From Flavobacterium luteolum (GTDB taxonomy: Bacteria > Bacteroidota > Bacteroidia > Flavobacteriales > Flavobacteriaceae): DNA of 64,000 nt. This document shows, piece after piece, positions 37,252 to 48,206 of the stretch. The notes under the pieces were generated by a model. That model ran no database searches. It saw only the letters and a list, made by a program, of their open reading frames with translations, and had not been told where the DNA came from. The stretch covers positions 4,698,501-4,762,500 of the forward strand of contig NZ_CP114286.1 of NCBI RefSeq assembly GCF_027111275.1, read 5' to 3'. A program made the translations under genes and the position numbers. Numbering within the stretch: the first letter of the stretch is position 1; every line of letters starts with the position of its first letter.

Positions 37252-38223
37252 ATGAGAAAAACTATCATTATTTTTTTTTACTTTTTTTTACTTTTTTCTC
37301 CATTTACAAAAGCATGGTGTACTACTATAAAGGACACTATTACGGTGTCATTAGACGGCTCTGCTGATTTCATTTCGATTCAGGAAGCAATTACAGCTTG
37401 CGGAGCTTTTCCTTCAAATCCCAAAACTATTTTTATTAAAAAGGGTATTTATAAAGAAAAAATTATAATCGATTCTTTTAATAGTAATATCTCTCTTATT
37501 GGAGAAAATAAAGACCAAACAATAGTTTCATTTAATAACTATAACGGCCAGCCTGACATTGGCACTTTTACAAGTTATACTTTAAAAGTACTTGCTGATA
37601 ATATTAGTATTCAGAATATTACAATAGAAAATACTGCAGGACCTGTGGGACAAGCTGTTGCCCTGCATGTGGAAGGAGATTATTTTAAAGCTTCCAATTG
37701 TAAAATTTTAGGCAATCAGGATACTTTATATGTTTCAGGAGAAAATAGCCGTCATTATTTTAATAATTGTTACATAGAAGGTACTACCGATTATATTTTT
37801 GGTTCGGCCACAGCTATTTTTGATAATTGTACTTTATACAGTAAAGCTAATTCGTATATCACTGCAGCTAATACTTCCAAAAACAGTAAATATGGTTTTG
37901 TTTTTTTGAATTGCAAGCTTTTGTCAGCGCCAAATGTTCGTAAAGTTTATCTGGGACGTCCCTGGCGAGAATATGCCAATGTAATTTTTTCCAGTTGCTT
38001 TATGGATGCCCATATTAATCCGGAAGGATGGCACAATTGGGGAAAACCTGAAAGTGAAAAAACGGCTTATTATGCTGAGTTTAAAAATTATGGTCCCGGA
38101 GCTTTGACAACTAAGCGTGTCAAATGGTCGCATCTGCTTTCTGTTGAACAAAATCGTAAGCTCACTTTTGATGTCATTTTCAAGGTTGAAAATCAATGGC
38201 TGCTCAACTCGGCAACTCCTTAA
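37252..38223 (+). CDS. Pectinesterase (CE8), first copy
   Basis: 323 residues with a signal peptide (IIIFFYFFLLFSPFTKAW). Right-handed beta-helix of carbohydrate esterase family 8. Active-site elements: GPVGQAVAL (Gln), GNQDTLYV (Gln and Asp), GTTDYIFGSA (Asp) and VYLGRPWREYA (Arg, Trp). It removes methyl esters from galacturonan so that lyases and polygalacturonases can cut. It is first gene of a unit running to the first GH95 gene, behind a predicted operator and promoter. It lacks the insertion seen in the second CE8 of this locus. Confidence 0.93.
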   Translation: MRKTIIIFFYFFLLFSPFTKAWCTTIKDTITVSLDGSADFISIQEAITACGAFPSNPKTIFIKKGIYKEKIIIDSFNSNISLIGENKDQTIVSFNNYNGQPDIGTFTSYTLKVLADNISIQNITIENTAGPVGQAVALHVEGDYFKASNCKILGNQDTLYVSGENSRHYFNNCYIEGTTDYIFGSATAIFDNCTLYSKANSYITAANTSKNSKYGFVFLNCKLLSAPNVRKVYLGRPWREYANVIFSSCFMDAHINPEGWHNWGKPESEKTAYYAEFKNYGPGALTTKRVKWSHLLSVEQNRKLTFDVIFKVENQWLLNSATP

Positions 38224-38262
38224 TCCTTTAATATTCTTATTTACTATCATATTTTCTCAACC

Positions 38263-39831
38263 ATGAACCATAAAATTTTTCAAAAACTATTTTTAACGGT
38301 CTTTTTTCTGGGTATTCTAAGTGTATCGGCAAAAAGCTATGATCTTAAGGCATTAGGAGCAGATAATTCGGGTAAAAAATCCTGTACAGCGCTCATTCAT
38401 AAAACCATTGATCTGGCTTCAAAAGACGGAGGAGGAACTTTGTATTTTCCAGCTGGTAATTATCTAACAGGAGCTATCACTTTAAAAAGCAATATTACGA
38501 TCTATTTAGAAGCTGGTGCCATTTTAAAATTTTCATCCAATTTTAATGATTATCTGCCTTTTCAAAAAGTACGTTACGAAGGCGTTTTTATGAAAACATT
38601 TGCTCCGTTGTTTAATGCTCAAAATGCTGAAAATATTACTATTAAAGGAGAAGGAACTATAGATGGAAATGGCTTTGCTTGGTGGGATGAAGCTAAACGA
38701 ATCAATGCAGAGTTAAAATTGAACGGTACGCTCAAACAACCAACCGAATTACAAAAACTTTGGGTAGAGCAAAACAAAGAATTAAAAGTGGAACCGTATT
38801 ATGAAAATACCTTAAAAACGCAATTTTTCAGACCTCCTTTTATCCAGTTTTTTGAATGTAATAAAATTAATATCGAAGGAATTCGCATTTTAAATTCGCC
38901 ATTTTGGACTATTAATCCAGTAGGTTGTAATGATGTGCGAATACACGGAGTGACTATCATGAATCCGGATAAGGAACCACATGGTCCCAATACTGACGGT
39001 ATCAATCCTTCTTCTTGTTCCAATGTTAGAATATCTGATTGTTTTATAAGTGTAGGAGATGATTGTATTACCATAAAATCAGGAAGAGACTTCCACGGAC
39101 GTGAATACGGAAAAGCCTGTGAAAACATAACGATTACCAATTGTGTGATGCTGGCCGGCCATGGAGGTGTTGTAATTGGAAGTGAAATGTCTGGCGGCGT
39201 AAAAAATGTAGTAATTACAAACTGTGTTTTTGATGGAACAGATGCAGGAATCCGAATGAAAGCTTCCAGAGGTCGTGGAGGAGTTGTGGAAAACATTATG
39301 GTCTCCAATATCGTAATGCGAAATATAGGCCGTAATGCCTTTACGTTTGATCTTTTTTATGATAGATTATCCAAAGTAGAACCCGTTTCAGAACGTACAC
39401 CAATTTTTAGAAATATAGCCATCAGCAATGTAACAGGAAGAAATATTAATAAAGTAGGAGTGATTTGTGGTATCGAAGAAATGCCTGTTGATGAACTTAC
39501 TTTTACAAATATTAATATGGAAGCCAAAGAAGGTTTTACAGGAAATCTGGCAACTAATCTCACCTTTTCAAATGTAGATATCGCTGCCGAAAAAGGTCCA
39601 TCGTTCGAATTTACAAATTGTGATAAGCTCTTGTTTAATGATGTAAAATCTAAAAAAACTATTGCAGACCAGCCAATACTTAAATTAGAAAACTGTAAAA
39701 CGGTATTGATCAACAACTGTTTTCAGAAAGTTCCTGCTTCGGTCTTTGTTGAAGCCGTTAATTCGGATGTCATTCAGGGTACTAATTTCTTATCTCTTGT
39801 AAAAACACCTTTCCTTAAAAAAGACAAATAA
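38263..39831 (+). CDS. GH28 polygalacturonase-type glycoside hydrolase
   Basis: 522 residues with a signal peptide ending SVSAKS. Parallel beta-helix with the GH28 catalytic signature: GPNTDGINPSSCSNV (Asp), ISVGDDCITIKSG (two Asp), GHGGVVIGSE (His) and DAGIRMKASRGRGG (RxK). It hydrolyses alpha-1,4-galacturonosyl linkages; length and the insert after residue 130 fit Bacteroidota exo-acting members. No sorting domain or lipobox, so probably periplasmic. Confidence 0.94.
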   Translation: MNHKIFQKLFLTVFFLGILSVSAKSYDLKALGADNSGKKSCTALIHKTIDLASKDGGGTLYFPAGNYLTGAITLKSNITIYLEAGAILKFSSNFNDYLPFQKVRYEGVFMKTFAPLFNAQNAENITIKGEGTIDGNGFAWWDEAKRINAELKLNGTLKQPTELQKLWVEQNKELKVEPYYENTLKTQFFRPPFIQFFECNKINIEGIRILNSPFWTINPVGCNDVRIHGVTIMNPDKEPHGPNTDGINPSSCSNVRISDCFISVGDDCITIKSGRDFHGREYGKACENITITNCVMLAGHGGVVIGSEMSGGVKNVVITNCVFDGTDAGIRMKASRGRGGVVENIMVSNIVMRNIGRNAFTFDLFYDRLSKVEPVSERTPIFRNIAISNVTGRNINKVGVICGIEEMPVDELTFTNINMEAKEGFTGNLATNLTFSNVDIAAEKGPSFEFTNCDKLLFNDVKSKKTIADQPILKLENCKTVLINNCFQKVPASVFVEAVNSDVIQGTNFLSLVKTPFLKKDK

Positions 39832-39832
39832 A

Positions 39833-40753
39833 ATGAAAAACATTGTACTGCTTTTTTTCTTCATAATTTCTATAAATACAGCTTTTAGCCAGGACATTAT
39901 TCCGCTTTGGGAAAAGGGTAAAATGCCTAATTCTAAAGGGATGAAATTAAATAGGATAGAAGACCGTGAACGCATAACTCAGGTTGATAATCCGTCGATA
40001 TATGCTTTTTTTACTTCGAAAGAAGAAAACACCGGAGCAGCAGTTTTAATTTTTCCTCCCGGTGGTTACAAAAAACTGACTTATAATATTGCGGGATTTC
40101 AATTGGCTAAATGGTTCAATACTTTTGGTGTAAATGCTTTTGTGGTTATGTATCGGCTTCCAACTTCTCCTGATTTGGTAAATCCGGCTTTCGGACCAAT
40201 TATGGATGGACAGAGAGCTATTAAAATGATTCGAAGCCGAGTTTCTCAATGGGAAATTGATCCTGCAAAAATTGGAGTAATGGGAGCTTCTGCAGGCGGC
40301 GGTTTAACAGCCAATCTTGCCACAATTACTACTGATTATGCTAAAATTAATGATGAATTGGATTCGGTAAGCATACAGCCGAATTTCCAAATTCTTGTTT
40401 CGGGAGCGATCAGTATGAAGCAGAATGCCCATAAAGGAAGTTATGAAGCTTTGTTAGGAACAAATCCAGAACCGAAAAATGAAGAACTTTTTTCAGGTGA
40501 ATTAAATGTTTCCGCTGCTACACCACCTGCATTTGTTACTTGTGCAGCGGATGATCATGTCGTAAATCCGCTCAATAGCATTCAATATTATCAAGCACTT
40601 TTAAAAGCCAATGTAAAAGCAGCTTTACATATTTTTCCGCAAGGAGATCATAACATCGCGCTTCGTAATAATCCGGGTTCAACACAATTATGGACGGCTT
40701 TATGCGAAGCCTGGTTAAACGAAATGGGCTTCCTTTCCAAACCGCAGAAATAA
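39833..40753 (+). CDS. Alpha/beta-hydrolase esterase, candidate pectin deacetylase
   Basis: 306 residues with a signal peptide (LLFFFIISINTAFS). The fold has an oxyanion segment LIFPPGGYKKL, the nucleophile elbow GVMGASAGGG, Asp in CAADDHVV and His in FPQGDHNIAL, which completes the triad. The group includes acetyl-xylan and feruloyl esterase-like enzymes. The start lies one base after the GH28 stop, so it is co-expressed with pectin enzymes; removal of acetyl groups from galacturonan is the likely role, by context only. Confidence 0.85.
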   Translation: MKNIVLLFFFIISINTAFSQDIIPLWEKGKMPNSKGMKLNRIEDRERITQVDNPSIYAFFTSKEENTGAAVLIFPPGGYKKLTYNIAGFQLAKWFNTFGVNAFVVMYRLPTSPDLVNPAFGPIMDGQRAIKMIRSRVSQWEIDPAKIGVMGASAGGGLTANLATITTDYAKINDELDSVSIQPNFQILVSGAISMKQNAHKGSYEALLGTNPEPKNEELFSGELNVSAATPPAFVTCAADDHVVNPLNSIQYYQALLKANVKAALHIFPQGDHNIALRNNPGSTQLWTALCEAWLNEMGFLSKPQK

Positions 40754-40816
40754 AACTAACTCTCCGTAAGCAATTGGCTTACAAAACCAAATTAATAACT
40801 TTCCAAGACTTAAATT

Positions 40817-41866
40817 ATGAAAAATTTCTTTTACCAATGGGCTGTTTTTATAGCCTTTATGATAATAGTACCCAACAGCTTATCAGCCCAAACTAAAGAT
40901 AAAATTACTGTAGCCATAGATGGAAGCGGTGATTATGTTAAAATTCAGGATGCTGTTAATGCAGTACTATCTGATAAAGCAGCACGCACTATCATTTTTA
41001 TAAAAAACGGTTTATACAATACCGAAAAAATCATTGTTCCTGTTGACAAAAAGAGAATCACTTTTATAGGAGAAAACCGCGAAAAAACGATTCTAAGTTA
41101 TCATATTTTCGACTGTACTGGCGGTTTAAACAATAAATGTCCAGCCGAAGATGCTGCGAAATGGGAAGGGCAGAATATTAGAACTTCAGCTTCAGTAACG
41201 ATTCAGGGAGATGAGTTTAGAGCGGAGAATGTAACCTTTCAAAATACTGCTGGTCCTGTTGGACAGGCTTTAGCTGTTTTTATTACCTCAGATAAAAATA
41301 CTTTTATCAATTGTAATTTTTTAGGCTATCAAGACACTATGCTTCTTGGGAAAGATGGAACGCGAAGCTATTTCAACAACTGTATGATTTTAGGCAGAAC
41401 TGACTATATCTACGGTGGCGGAATAGGTTATTTTGACAGTTGTGAAATTAGAAGTTACGGCGGTGGCTGGATAACTGCTCCAAGTACGCCAAAAGATCAA
41501 AAATATGGTTTTGTGTTCAACAAATGCAAGTTGACTTTTATTGGCAACAGTCCTCGTGTTAATGATGACAAACAACCTTTCAGCCTTGGGCGACCTTGGC
41601 ATAATTATCCTAAAGTAGCCTGGCTGAATTGTGAAATGTCCAAAGAATTAAATCCGCTGGGATGGCCAACAACCTGGCGTATGGATTATGCTTCAACCAG
41701 TTCCGATTTGCATTTGTATGAATACAACAATAAAGGCGCAGGTGCTGATATGAGCGGACGAGCAAAATGGGAAGGTTTAAAATCAATTTCTGCAGCTGAA
41801 GCCAAATTGTATTCAGTAGAAAATGTATTAAACGGATCTGATAATTGGAAGCCTTTGGCAAAATAA
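40817..41866 (+). CDS. Pectinesterase (CE8), second copy
   Basis: 349 residues with a signal peptide ending SLSAQ. CE8 signatures: GPVGQALAV, GYQDTMLL, GRTDYIYGGG and SLGRPWHNYPKVAW. It differs from the first copy by an insert with CTGGLNNKCPAEDAAKWEG (residues about 95-115) that typifies another Bacteroidota CE8 branch, so the two esterases may prefer different methylation patterns or chain lengths. The stop is six bases before the GH95 start. Confidence 0.93.
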   Translation: MKNFFYQWAVFIAFMIIVPNSLSAQTKDKITVAIDGSGDYVKIQDAVNAVLSDKAARTIIFIKNGLYNTEKIIVPVDKKRITFIGENREKTILSYHIFDCTGGLNNKCPAEDAAKWEGQNIRTSASVTIQGDEFRAENVTFQNTAGPVGQALAVFITSDKNTFINCNFLGYQDTMLLGKDGTRSYFNNCMILGRTDYIYGGGIGYFDSCEIRSYGGGWITAPSTPKDQKYGFVFNKCKLTFIGNSPRVNDDKQPFSLGRPWHNYPKVAWLNCEMSKELNPLGWPTTWRMDYASTSSDLHLYEYNNKGAGADMSGRAKWEGLKSISAAEAKLYSVENVLNGSDNWKPLAK

Positions 41867-41872
41867 AAGCTT

Positions 41873-44419
41873 ATGAAAATTCTTTTAAATAAATCGGTTT
41901 TATCGTTCTTCTTATTTTTCTCTTTTTTGTTCAATTCTTCTGCTCAGAAAAAATTAGTCTTATGGTACGATAAGCCTTCAAAAGCATGGACAGATGCTGT
42001 TCCTCTTGGCAACGGTAGATTGGGCGCCATGGTTTACGGTGTGCCTCAATCGGATACCATTCAGATTAATGAAGATACTTTTTGGTCGGGAAGTCCTTAT
42101 CAGAATATCAATTCAAATGCTAAAAAAAGCCTGAAGCAGATTCAGAATTATCTTCAGGATGAAAATTTTATTGAAGCGCAGAAACTGGCTTTGTCTGATA
42201 TCATTGCAGATCGCAAAACAACTTCACATGGACAAGTGTATCAATCCATTGGGAATTTAGTTTTATCTGTTCCAAATCATGAAAAGTATACTAATTTTTA
42301 CAGAGATCTGGATTTAAAAACGGCAATTGCAACGACTAAATATACTGTAAACGGTGTAAACTTTCAGCGTGAGGTTTTTACTTCTTTTACAGATCAGCTT
42401 ATTATTATTCGACTTTCTGCAGATAAAAAAGGTGCAGTTAATTTTAATGCTTCGTTTGCAGGGCCTCTTAAAACCAATATGGTAAAAGTGACAGCTTTAG
42501 TACCTGCCAATCAGAATCAATTGCTTGTGGTTGATGGTCAATGTACCCGTGAGAAAGAAGAAAATATAACGAACTTATTGCATTTTAATACACAGATAAA
42601 AGTAGAGGCAAAAGGCGGAACTCAATCAAAAGAAGGAGAATCCATTAGGGTAAACGATGCCGATGAAGCTTTTATCTATATATCGGTTGCAACCAATTTT
42701 AAAAACTATAAAGATATTACTGCCGATGCTGAGAAACGAGCGAAAGATTATCTGAAAGCTTTTTCTAAATCGTATCAAAAAGCGAAAGAAGATCATATTG
42801 CCTTTTATCAAAAGCAATTTAACAGAGTTCAGTTGGATTTAGGTAGTTCTCCACAAATAAATAAACCTACAGACCAACGTATTGCTGAATTTTCAAAAAC
42901 AGAAGATCCTGATTTGGTAGCATCCTATTTTCAATTTGGACGTTACCTGCTTATTGCTTCTTCTCAGCCAGGCAGTCAGCCCGCTAATTTGCAGGGAATT
43001 TGGAATCCTAATGCAGGGCAGTATCCAGCTTGGGACAGTAAATATACAACCAATATAAATGTTGAAATGAACTACTGGCCTGCAGAAGTAACTAATCTTT
43101 CAGAATGCCATGAACCTTTTATCAAGTTGATTAAAGAAGTCAGCGAAACAGGAAAACAATCGGCTTCAGAAATGTATGGTGCCCGCGGATGGACCTTGCA
43201 TCATAATACCGATTTATGGCGTTCTACTGGTGCTGTTGATGCGACGGCAGGAATCTGGCCTACTTGTAATGCTTGGTTTGCTTCACATTTATGGGAAAAA
43301 TTTCTTTTCTCGGGAGATCAGTCGTATTTAAAAGAAGTGTATCCAATACTCAAAAGTGCTTCCGAATTTTATCAGGATTTTTTAATTAAAGATAAGAAAA
43401 CAGGATATCTGGTAGTTTCTCCTTCTATTTCTCCGGAGCATACTCCCGGTTTGCAATCGTATGAATATACAAAACAAGATGGAAGTATAGGTACAGAACG
43501 TTGTATTATTTTTGCTGGCGTTACGATGGACAATCAAATGGTGTTCGATTTACTGTCCAATACGATTGATGCAGCCGAAATCCTGAAAGTCGATGAGCAA
43601 TGGGTTACAGAATTGAAAAAAATCCGTCAGCAACTACCTCCAATGCATATTGGAAAATACACACAATTGCAGGAGTGGCTGGAAGATTGGGATCGTAAAA
43701 ATGATACCCATCGACATGTATCACATTTATGGGGAGTGTTTCCGGGACGAGAAGTTTCGCCTTTTAAAACGCCTGAACTTTTTGAAGCTTCCAGAAACTC
43801 GCTTATTGGAAAAGGAGATGCAAGCCGAGGCTGGTCTATGGGATGGAAAGTATGTTTGTGGGCTAGATATTTAGATGGAAATCATGCTTATAAATTGATT
43901 ACGAATCAGCTCAATTTGAAACCTGCCAATGCAACAATTAAAGATCCCGATGGAGGTACTTATACGAACATGTTTGATGCGCATCCTCCATTTCAAATTG
44001 ACGGAAATTTTGGCTGTACTGCTGGTATTGCCGAAATGTTTCTACAAAGCCATGACGGTGCTCTTAGTTTATTGCCAGCTTTACCTGATGTATGGCAGAA
44101 TGGGACTATTAAAGGATTAAAAGCTCGAGGAGGTTTTGAAATCGAGAATATGCAATGGAAAGGAGGCAAATTAGTTTCTGTAACAGTTAAATCGAATCTG
44201 GGAGGAAATCTCCGTTTACGAAGTTATACCCAATTAAAAGGTTCAGGTTTAAGCAAAGCAAAAGAAAGCAATTCAAATACTTTTTACAAATACCAGCCAG
44301 TCGAAAAACCAGTGGTTTCTTCCAGTGCCGAATTTAAGGGAACAGCAGTTGCAAAAACATTCGAATTTGATGTTAAAACAGAAAAAGGTAAAAGCTATAC
44401 TTTTCAGTATGCCAAATAA
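41873..44419 (+). CDS. GH95 glycoside hydrolase (alpha-L-fucosidase/alpha-L-galactosidase family), first copy
   Basis: 848 residues with a signal peptide ([16 protein letters not shown]). Layout: N-terminal beta domain ([19 protein letters not shown]), linker, (alpha/alpha)6 barrel and C-terminal beta domain. Catalytic elements: NIN in [16 protein letters not shown], Glu in SPSISPEH and Asp in [12 protein letters not shown]. The residue two before the first Asn of NIN is Thr, where characterised 1,2-alpha-L-fucosidase has His, so L-galactose may be the substrate. It probably removes terminal L-sugars from pectin side chains in the periplasm. Last gene of unit 1. Confidence 0.92.
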   Translation: MKILLNKSVLSFFLFFSFLFNSSAQKKLVLWYDKPSKAWTDAVPLGNGRLGAMVYGVPQSDTIQINEDTFWSGSPYQNINSNAKKSLKQIQNYLQDENFIEAQKLALSDIIADRKTTSHGQVYQSIGNLVLSVPNHEKYTNFYRDLDLKTAIATTKYTVNGVNFQREVFTSFTDQLIIIRLSADKKGAVNFNASFAGPLKTNMVKVTALVPANQNQLLVVDGQCTREKEENITNLLHFNTQIKVEAKGGTQSKEGESIRVNDADEAFIYISVATNFKNYKDITADAEKRAKDYLKAFSKSYQKAKEDHIAFYQKQFNRVQLDLGSSPQINKPTDQRIAEFSKTEDPDLVASYFQFGRYLLIASSQPGSQPANLQGIWNPNAGQYPAWDSKYTTNINVEMNYWPAEVTNLSECHEPFIKLIKEVSETGKQSASEMYGARGWTLHHNTDLWRSTGAVDATAGIWPTCNAWFASHLWEKFLFSGDQSYLKEVYPILKSASEFYQDFLIKDKKTGYLVVSPSISPEHTPGLQSYEYTKQDGSIGTERCIIFAGVTMDNQMVFDLLSNTIDAAEILKVDEQWVTELKKIRQQLPPMHIGKYTQLQEWLEDWDRKNDTHRHVSHLWGVFPGREVSPFKTPELFEASRNSLIGKGDASRGWSMGWKVCLWARYLDGNHAYKLITNQLNLKPANATIKDPDGGTYTNMFDAHPPFQIDGNFGCTAGIAEMFLQSHDGALSLLPALPDVWQNGTIKGLKARGGFEIENMQWKGGKLVSVTVKSNLGGNLRLRSYTQLKGSGLSKAKESNSNTFYKYQPVEKPVVSSSAEFKGTAVAKTFEFDVKTEKGKSYTFQYAK

Positions 44420-44446
44420 TTTTTGATTGTTTTAATAATAAAAAGC

Positions 44447-44480
44447 AGCTGTGATAAGATAAAATCACGGCTCTTTTTTT
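44447..44480 (+). terminator. Terminator after the first GH95 gene
   Basis: GCTGTGAT pairs with ATCACGGC around AAGATAAA and is followed by TCTTTTTTT. It separates unit 1 from the SusC unit. Confidence 0.82.
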
Positions 44481-44577
44481 ATGGAGAAACATTGGATATT
44501 TTTTAGGAATTATAACAGCCAAAAAAAGATGTTTTTTCTGATGTTATTTTTGAAAGTATTGAAAATAAAGGGATTCT

Positions 44578-44612
44578 GTGAAATGCCCCCTATCATATTG
44601 TGTTTAGACCTC
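44578..44612 (+). promoter_or_regulatory. Predicted HTCS operator, SusC unit
   Basis: GTGAAATGCCCCCTATCAT followed by ATTGTGTTTAGACCTC. Between CCCCC and the -7 element it has the same spacing (48 bases, start to start) as the site at 56080. Confidence 0.72.
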
Positions 44613-44633
44613 CTTCAAATTAGGATTAAAATC

Positions 44634-44641
44634 TAGTTTTG
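44634..44641 (+). promoter_or_regulatory. -7 promoter element TAGTTTTG for the SusC unit
   Basis: It matches TAnnTTTG, 23 bases after the operator's ACC. The leader to the SusC start is about 180 bases. Confidence 0.7.
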
Positions 44642-44825
44642 TTTTAATAATAAATCATAAAAACAGATCCGTTTTTTCGGAATGTTTTTTTTTAAATACT
44701 GCTTATTTAAGCATTGTTTAATATGGTCTTCTTTTGGCTTCAAAACCACGCCTTAGATGAGATCATTTTTAGAATAAATATTCACTATTTAACTATACTA
44801 ACTAACCAATTTAAACCATTATCGT

Positions 44826-47800
44826 ATGAAGAAGAATTTGTCAAAGAATCACTTTGGCATGGTAAAAAAAGTTAGGAATAAAGCCGCTTTGCTTTCCGCA
44901 GTAGTTTTGCTCTTTGATTTTTCTGCCAATGCCAATACGAACCCAAATTCAAGCACAGTAACCCGTTTCGATTTTTCCCGAAGCAGTAAGAACTATAACC
45001 ATTTTCCCTTTGATCTGTTTCCATCTTTGCAAAATGAAATAACCGTAAAAGGGAAAGTAGTAGATGAAAAAGGACTAGGAATTCCAGGTGTGTCAATTGT
45101 ATTAAAAGGCACAAAAAAAGCAACAATGACTGATATTGACGGAAGTTTTGTTTTTGAAAAAGTGCCTTCAGAGGGCACACTGACTTTCTCTTTTATTGGC
45201 ATGGAAACCCAGCATATTGCTGTTGGAGGAAGAAGTAGTTTTAATGTTACAATGAAAGATTCTTCAACGAACCTTGATGAGGTCGTAGTAATTGGATATG
45301 GAACTGCGAAACGTAAAGATTTAACAGGTTCGGTTGCTTCTGTAAATATGAAGGATTTGAAAGATATTCCTGCAACCTCTGCGTTACAGGCTATCGCCGG
45401 ACGTTTGGCAGGGGTAAATGTTACCATAACAGAAGGTTCTCCTGATGCACAGATTAACGTAAGAGTACGTGGAGGAAGTTCTATTACTCAGGATAATTCA
45501 CCGCTTTATATTGTGGACGGTTTTCAGGTTAATACAATTAATGATATTCCACCTGGTGATATTGAGACGATTGATGTCTTGAAAGATGCTTCATCCACAG
45601 CAATTTATGGTTCTCAGGGAGCAAATGGGGTAGTGCTTATTACGACCAAATCAGGAAAAAAAGGAAAAACTGAAATTACTGTTAATGCTTATACAGGTTT
45701 AAAAAAGACTTATAAACTTACCGATGTTTTATCTCCATATGAATATGTATATTTTCAAAAGGAACTTGATCCGGGATCCAGTGTAACAGGCACCAGCTTT
45801 TATTCTGCTTATGGTTTATGGGAAGACAGGGATATTTACAAATCCAAAAAAGGATTAGACTGGCAGGAGCAACTTTACGGCAACACAGGTGTTCAGACCC
45901 ATACTGATATGGGGTTGACAGGTGGAGATTCAAAATTGCAGTACAAAGTAAATTACACACATGATCAGGAAGATTTTATCATGGTCAACTCAGCTTACAA
46001 AAGAGATTATGTGAGTTTTAAACTGAACAAAGAACTGAGTTCTAAATTCCGTTTTGATTTCAACTCTCGTTTTTCCAATACCATAATTACGGGACCAAGT
46101 GTTTCTAATGGAGGAAAACTGAAAGACGGTATTAAATATGCTCCTGTAAGAAGTTTGACTTATCTGGATCCTGCATTAGCTTTAGGCGGTACAGACAATA
46201 TCACTTCAGCGGAAGCTTTGAGTAGTTTAAATGATCCTATTTACAATATTACCAACGAGTACAAAGAGCAGAACAATCTTAACCTGACGATGAACGGAGG
46301 TTTGACGTGGAAACCTATGAAAGGACTTTCTATAGTTACACAAGGTAGTTATGCAGTAAATAGAAATTATACAGATAATATCTGGCTTCGAAATACAGGA
46401 GAGGCAAGTGCAAACGGAGGTCAGCCGGTAGCCAAACGTCAGGATGTAAAAGGAGCAGACTGGTCGATTCAAAATACCTTAAGCTATGACAGATCATTTA
46501 ATAAATCAGTGCACAAGTTCAACTTTTTGCTTGGACAGGAAGCTAGAAGTTCTCAGGTAAATGAAACTTTAGTTCAGTCTAAATTTTTTCCTTCCGATTT
46601 TGGCGCCAGTGATGTTTTGGCAATGTGGAATTATGGTACACCTCTTCCAACTTATACCACGATTGGAGAACCAACCCGAACTTCTTCTTATTTCGGACGT
46701 GTTAATTATACGTTCCGTGATAAATACATTTTTAGTTTTACTTCTCGTTTCGATGGTAAAAACGTTTTTGCTCCCGATAACCGTTGGGGATATTTCCCGG
46801 GAGCAGCATTCGCCTGGCGTATGTCTGATGAGAAATTCATGGAAAAGACCAAAAGTTGGTTATCCGATGCTAAATTTCGTTTAAGCTACGGAGAAGTTGG
46901 AAATGCCCGTGTAGGATCTTACTGGCGCCAGGATTATAGTTTTGAAACTACAGCCAATCGTCTTATTTATGTAAATGAAGTAGGGCAAAGTTCATTAAAA
47001 CCTTCCAATACTTTAAAGAACGAAAACCTTACCTGGGAAACAACTGTTTCTACGAATTTAGGATTGGATCTTGGATTTTTTAATCAAAGATTAACCATAA
47101 ATATTGATGCTTATAAAATTGATACCAACGATTTGATATTAGCGGTAGCTTTACCTTCTAACTCAGGTTATGTTTCACAGTACCAAAATATAGGAAGTAC
47201 TTCTAATAAAGGAATCGAATTTACAGTAAACGGAAATATCGTTGAAACTTCTCAGTTTAGATTATCGGCCAACTTTAATATTGCCTTTAATAAAAATGTT
47301 GTAAAAAGCTTAGATGGTTCTAATGAAATGATTGCAGCATCGAACTGGGCACCTAATGTTGGACGTGACGATTATAGAGTTCGTGTAGGACAACCAGTTG
47401 GTTTGATGTATGGTTATGTATCTGACGGAATGTACACATTCGATGATTTTAATTTCGATACTGTACAGAAAAAATGGATTCTAAAAGATGGTGTTGCCGA
47501 TGCCTCAAAAGTAATTACCACCTCAGGAAATTATTTTGGACCTGGACACATGAAACTGAAAAAACTAAGCGGTACAGGAAACGTAATTAATCCGGATGAA
47601 GACCGAAAAGTTATTGGACGCGCACAGCCAAAACATACTGGAGGTTTTGCTCTTAGCGGTGCCTTTAAAGGCTTAGATTTTTCAGCGTTGTTTAACTGGT
47701 CTTATGGAAATGATATTTATAATGCTAATAAAATAGATAATTCGACTTTTAGTGGTTCTAAACGTTACAACAACGCCAATGCATTGATGAGTCTGGAAAA

Positions 47801-48194
47801 TCGTTTTACGACTATTGATCCGGTTACCGGAAATAATATCATGTTTGGTAACGATGCAAATCCGCAGCTGTTGCAGGAAATAAACCAAGGTGCAAGTATC
47901 TGGCACCCTTTGTCCAACTCTACCATTATTACAGACTGGGCTATTGAGGACGGTTCGTTTCTTCGCTTAGGAAATCTTACTATTGGTTATACACTTCCTG
48001 AAAGTATTGCCAAAGGAAAATTTATTCAAAAAGTAAGATGTTATGTGTCGGGTAATAACCTAAAAGTTTGGACCCGTTATTCAGGACAGGATCCGGAGGT
48101 AAGCACTAACAATTCTCCTTTAACACCCGGACTTGACTGGTCAGCTTATCCAAAAGCAAGAACCATATTGTTTGGTGCCAATTTAACTTTCTAA
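44826..48194 (+). CDS. SusC/RagA-type TonB-dependent outer-membrane transporter
   Basis: 1122 residues. An N-terminal signal-like stretch (KAALLSAVVLLFDFSANA) is followed by a carboxypeptidase-D-like domain (residues about 72-145, KGKVVDEKGLGIPGVSIVLK, TDIDGSFVF), the TonB box region DEVVVIGYGTAKRKDLTGSV, a plug with VRVRGGSSIT and DVLKDASSTAIYGSQGANG, and a 22-strand barrel ending FGANLTF. It imports oligosaccharides bound by its SusD partner, powered by TonB. The spacer between signal and first domain is longer than usual. Confidence 0.96.
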   Translation: MKKNLSKNHFGMVKKVRNKAALLSAVVLLFDFSANANTNPNSSTVTRFDFSRSSKNYNHFPFDLFPSLQNEITVKGKVVDEKGLGIPGVSIVLKGTKKATMTDIDGSFVFEKVPSEGTLTFSFIGMETQHIAVGGRSSFNVTMKDSSTNLDEVVVIGYGTAKRKDLTGSVASVNMKDLKDIPATSALQAIAGRLAGVNVTITEGSPDAQINVRVRGGSSITQDNSPLYIVDGFQVNTINDIPPGDIETIDVLKDASSTAIYGSQGANGVVLITTKSGKKGKTEITVNAYTGLKKTYKLTDVLSPYEYVYFQKELDPGSSVTGTSFYSAYGLWEDRDIYKSKKGLDWQEQLYGNTGVQTHTDMGLTGGDSKLQYKVNYTHDQEDFIMVNSAYKRDYVSFKLNKELSSKFRFDFNSRFSNTIITGPSVSNGGKLKDGIKYAPVRSLTYLDPALALGGTDNITSAEALSSLNDPIYNITNEYKEQNNLNLTMNGGLTWKPMKGLSIVTQGSYAVNRNYTDNIWLRNTGEASANGGQPVAKRQDVKGADWSIQNTLSYDRSFNKSVHKFNFLLGQEARSSQVNETLVQSKFFPSDFGASDVLAMWNYGTPLPTYTTIGEPTRTSSYFGRVNYTFRDKYIFSFTSRFDGKNVFAPDNRWGYFPGAAFAWRMSDEKFMEKTKSWLSDAKFRLSYGEVGNARVGSYWRQDYSFETTANRLIYVNEVGQSSLKPSNTLKNENLTWETTVSTNLGLDLGFFNQRLTINIDAYKIDTNDLILAVALPSNSGYVSQYQNIGSTSNKGIEFTVNGNIVETSQFRLSANFNIAFNKNVVKSLDGSNEMIAASNWAPNVGRDDYRVRVGQPVGLMYGYVSDGMYTFDDFNFDTVQKKWILKDGVADASKVITTSGNYFGPGHMKLKKLSGTGNVINPDEDRKVIGRAQPKHTGGFALSGAFKGLDFSALFNWSYGNDIYNANKIDNSTFSGSKRYNNANALMSLENRFTTIDPVTGNNIMFGNDANPQLLQEINQGASIWHPLSNSTIITDWAIEDGSFLRLGNLTIGYTLPESIAKGKFIQKVRCYVSGNNLKVWTRYSGQDPEVSTNNSPLTPGLDWSAYPKARTILFGANLTF

Positions 48195-48206
48195 TCGTTT
48201 ATTATC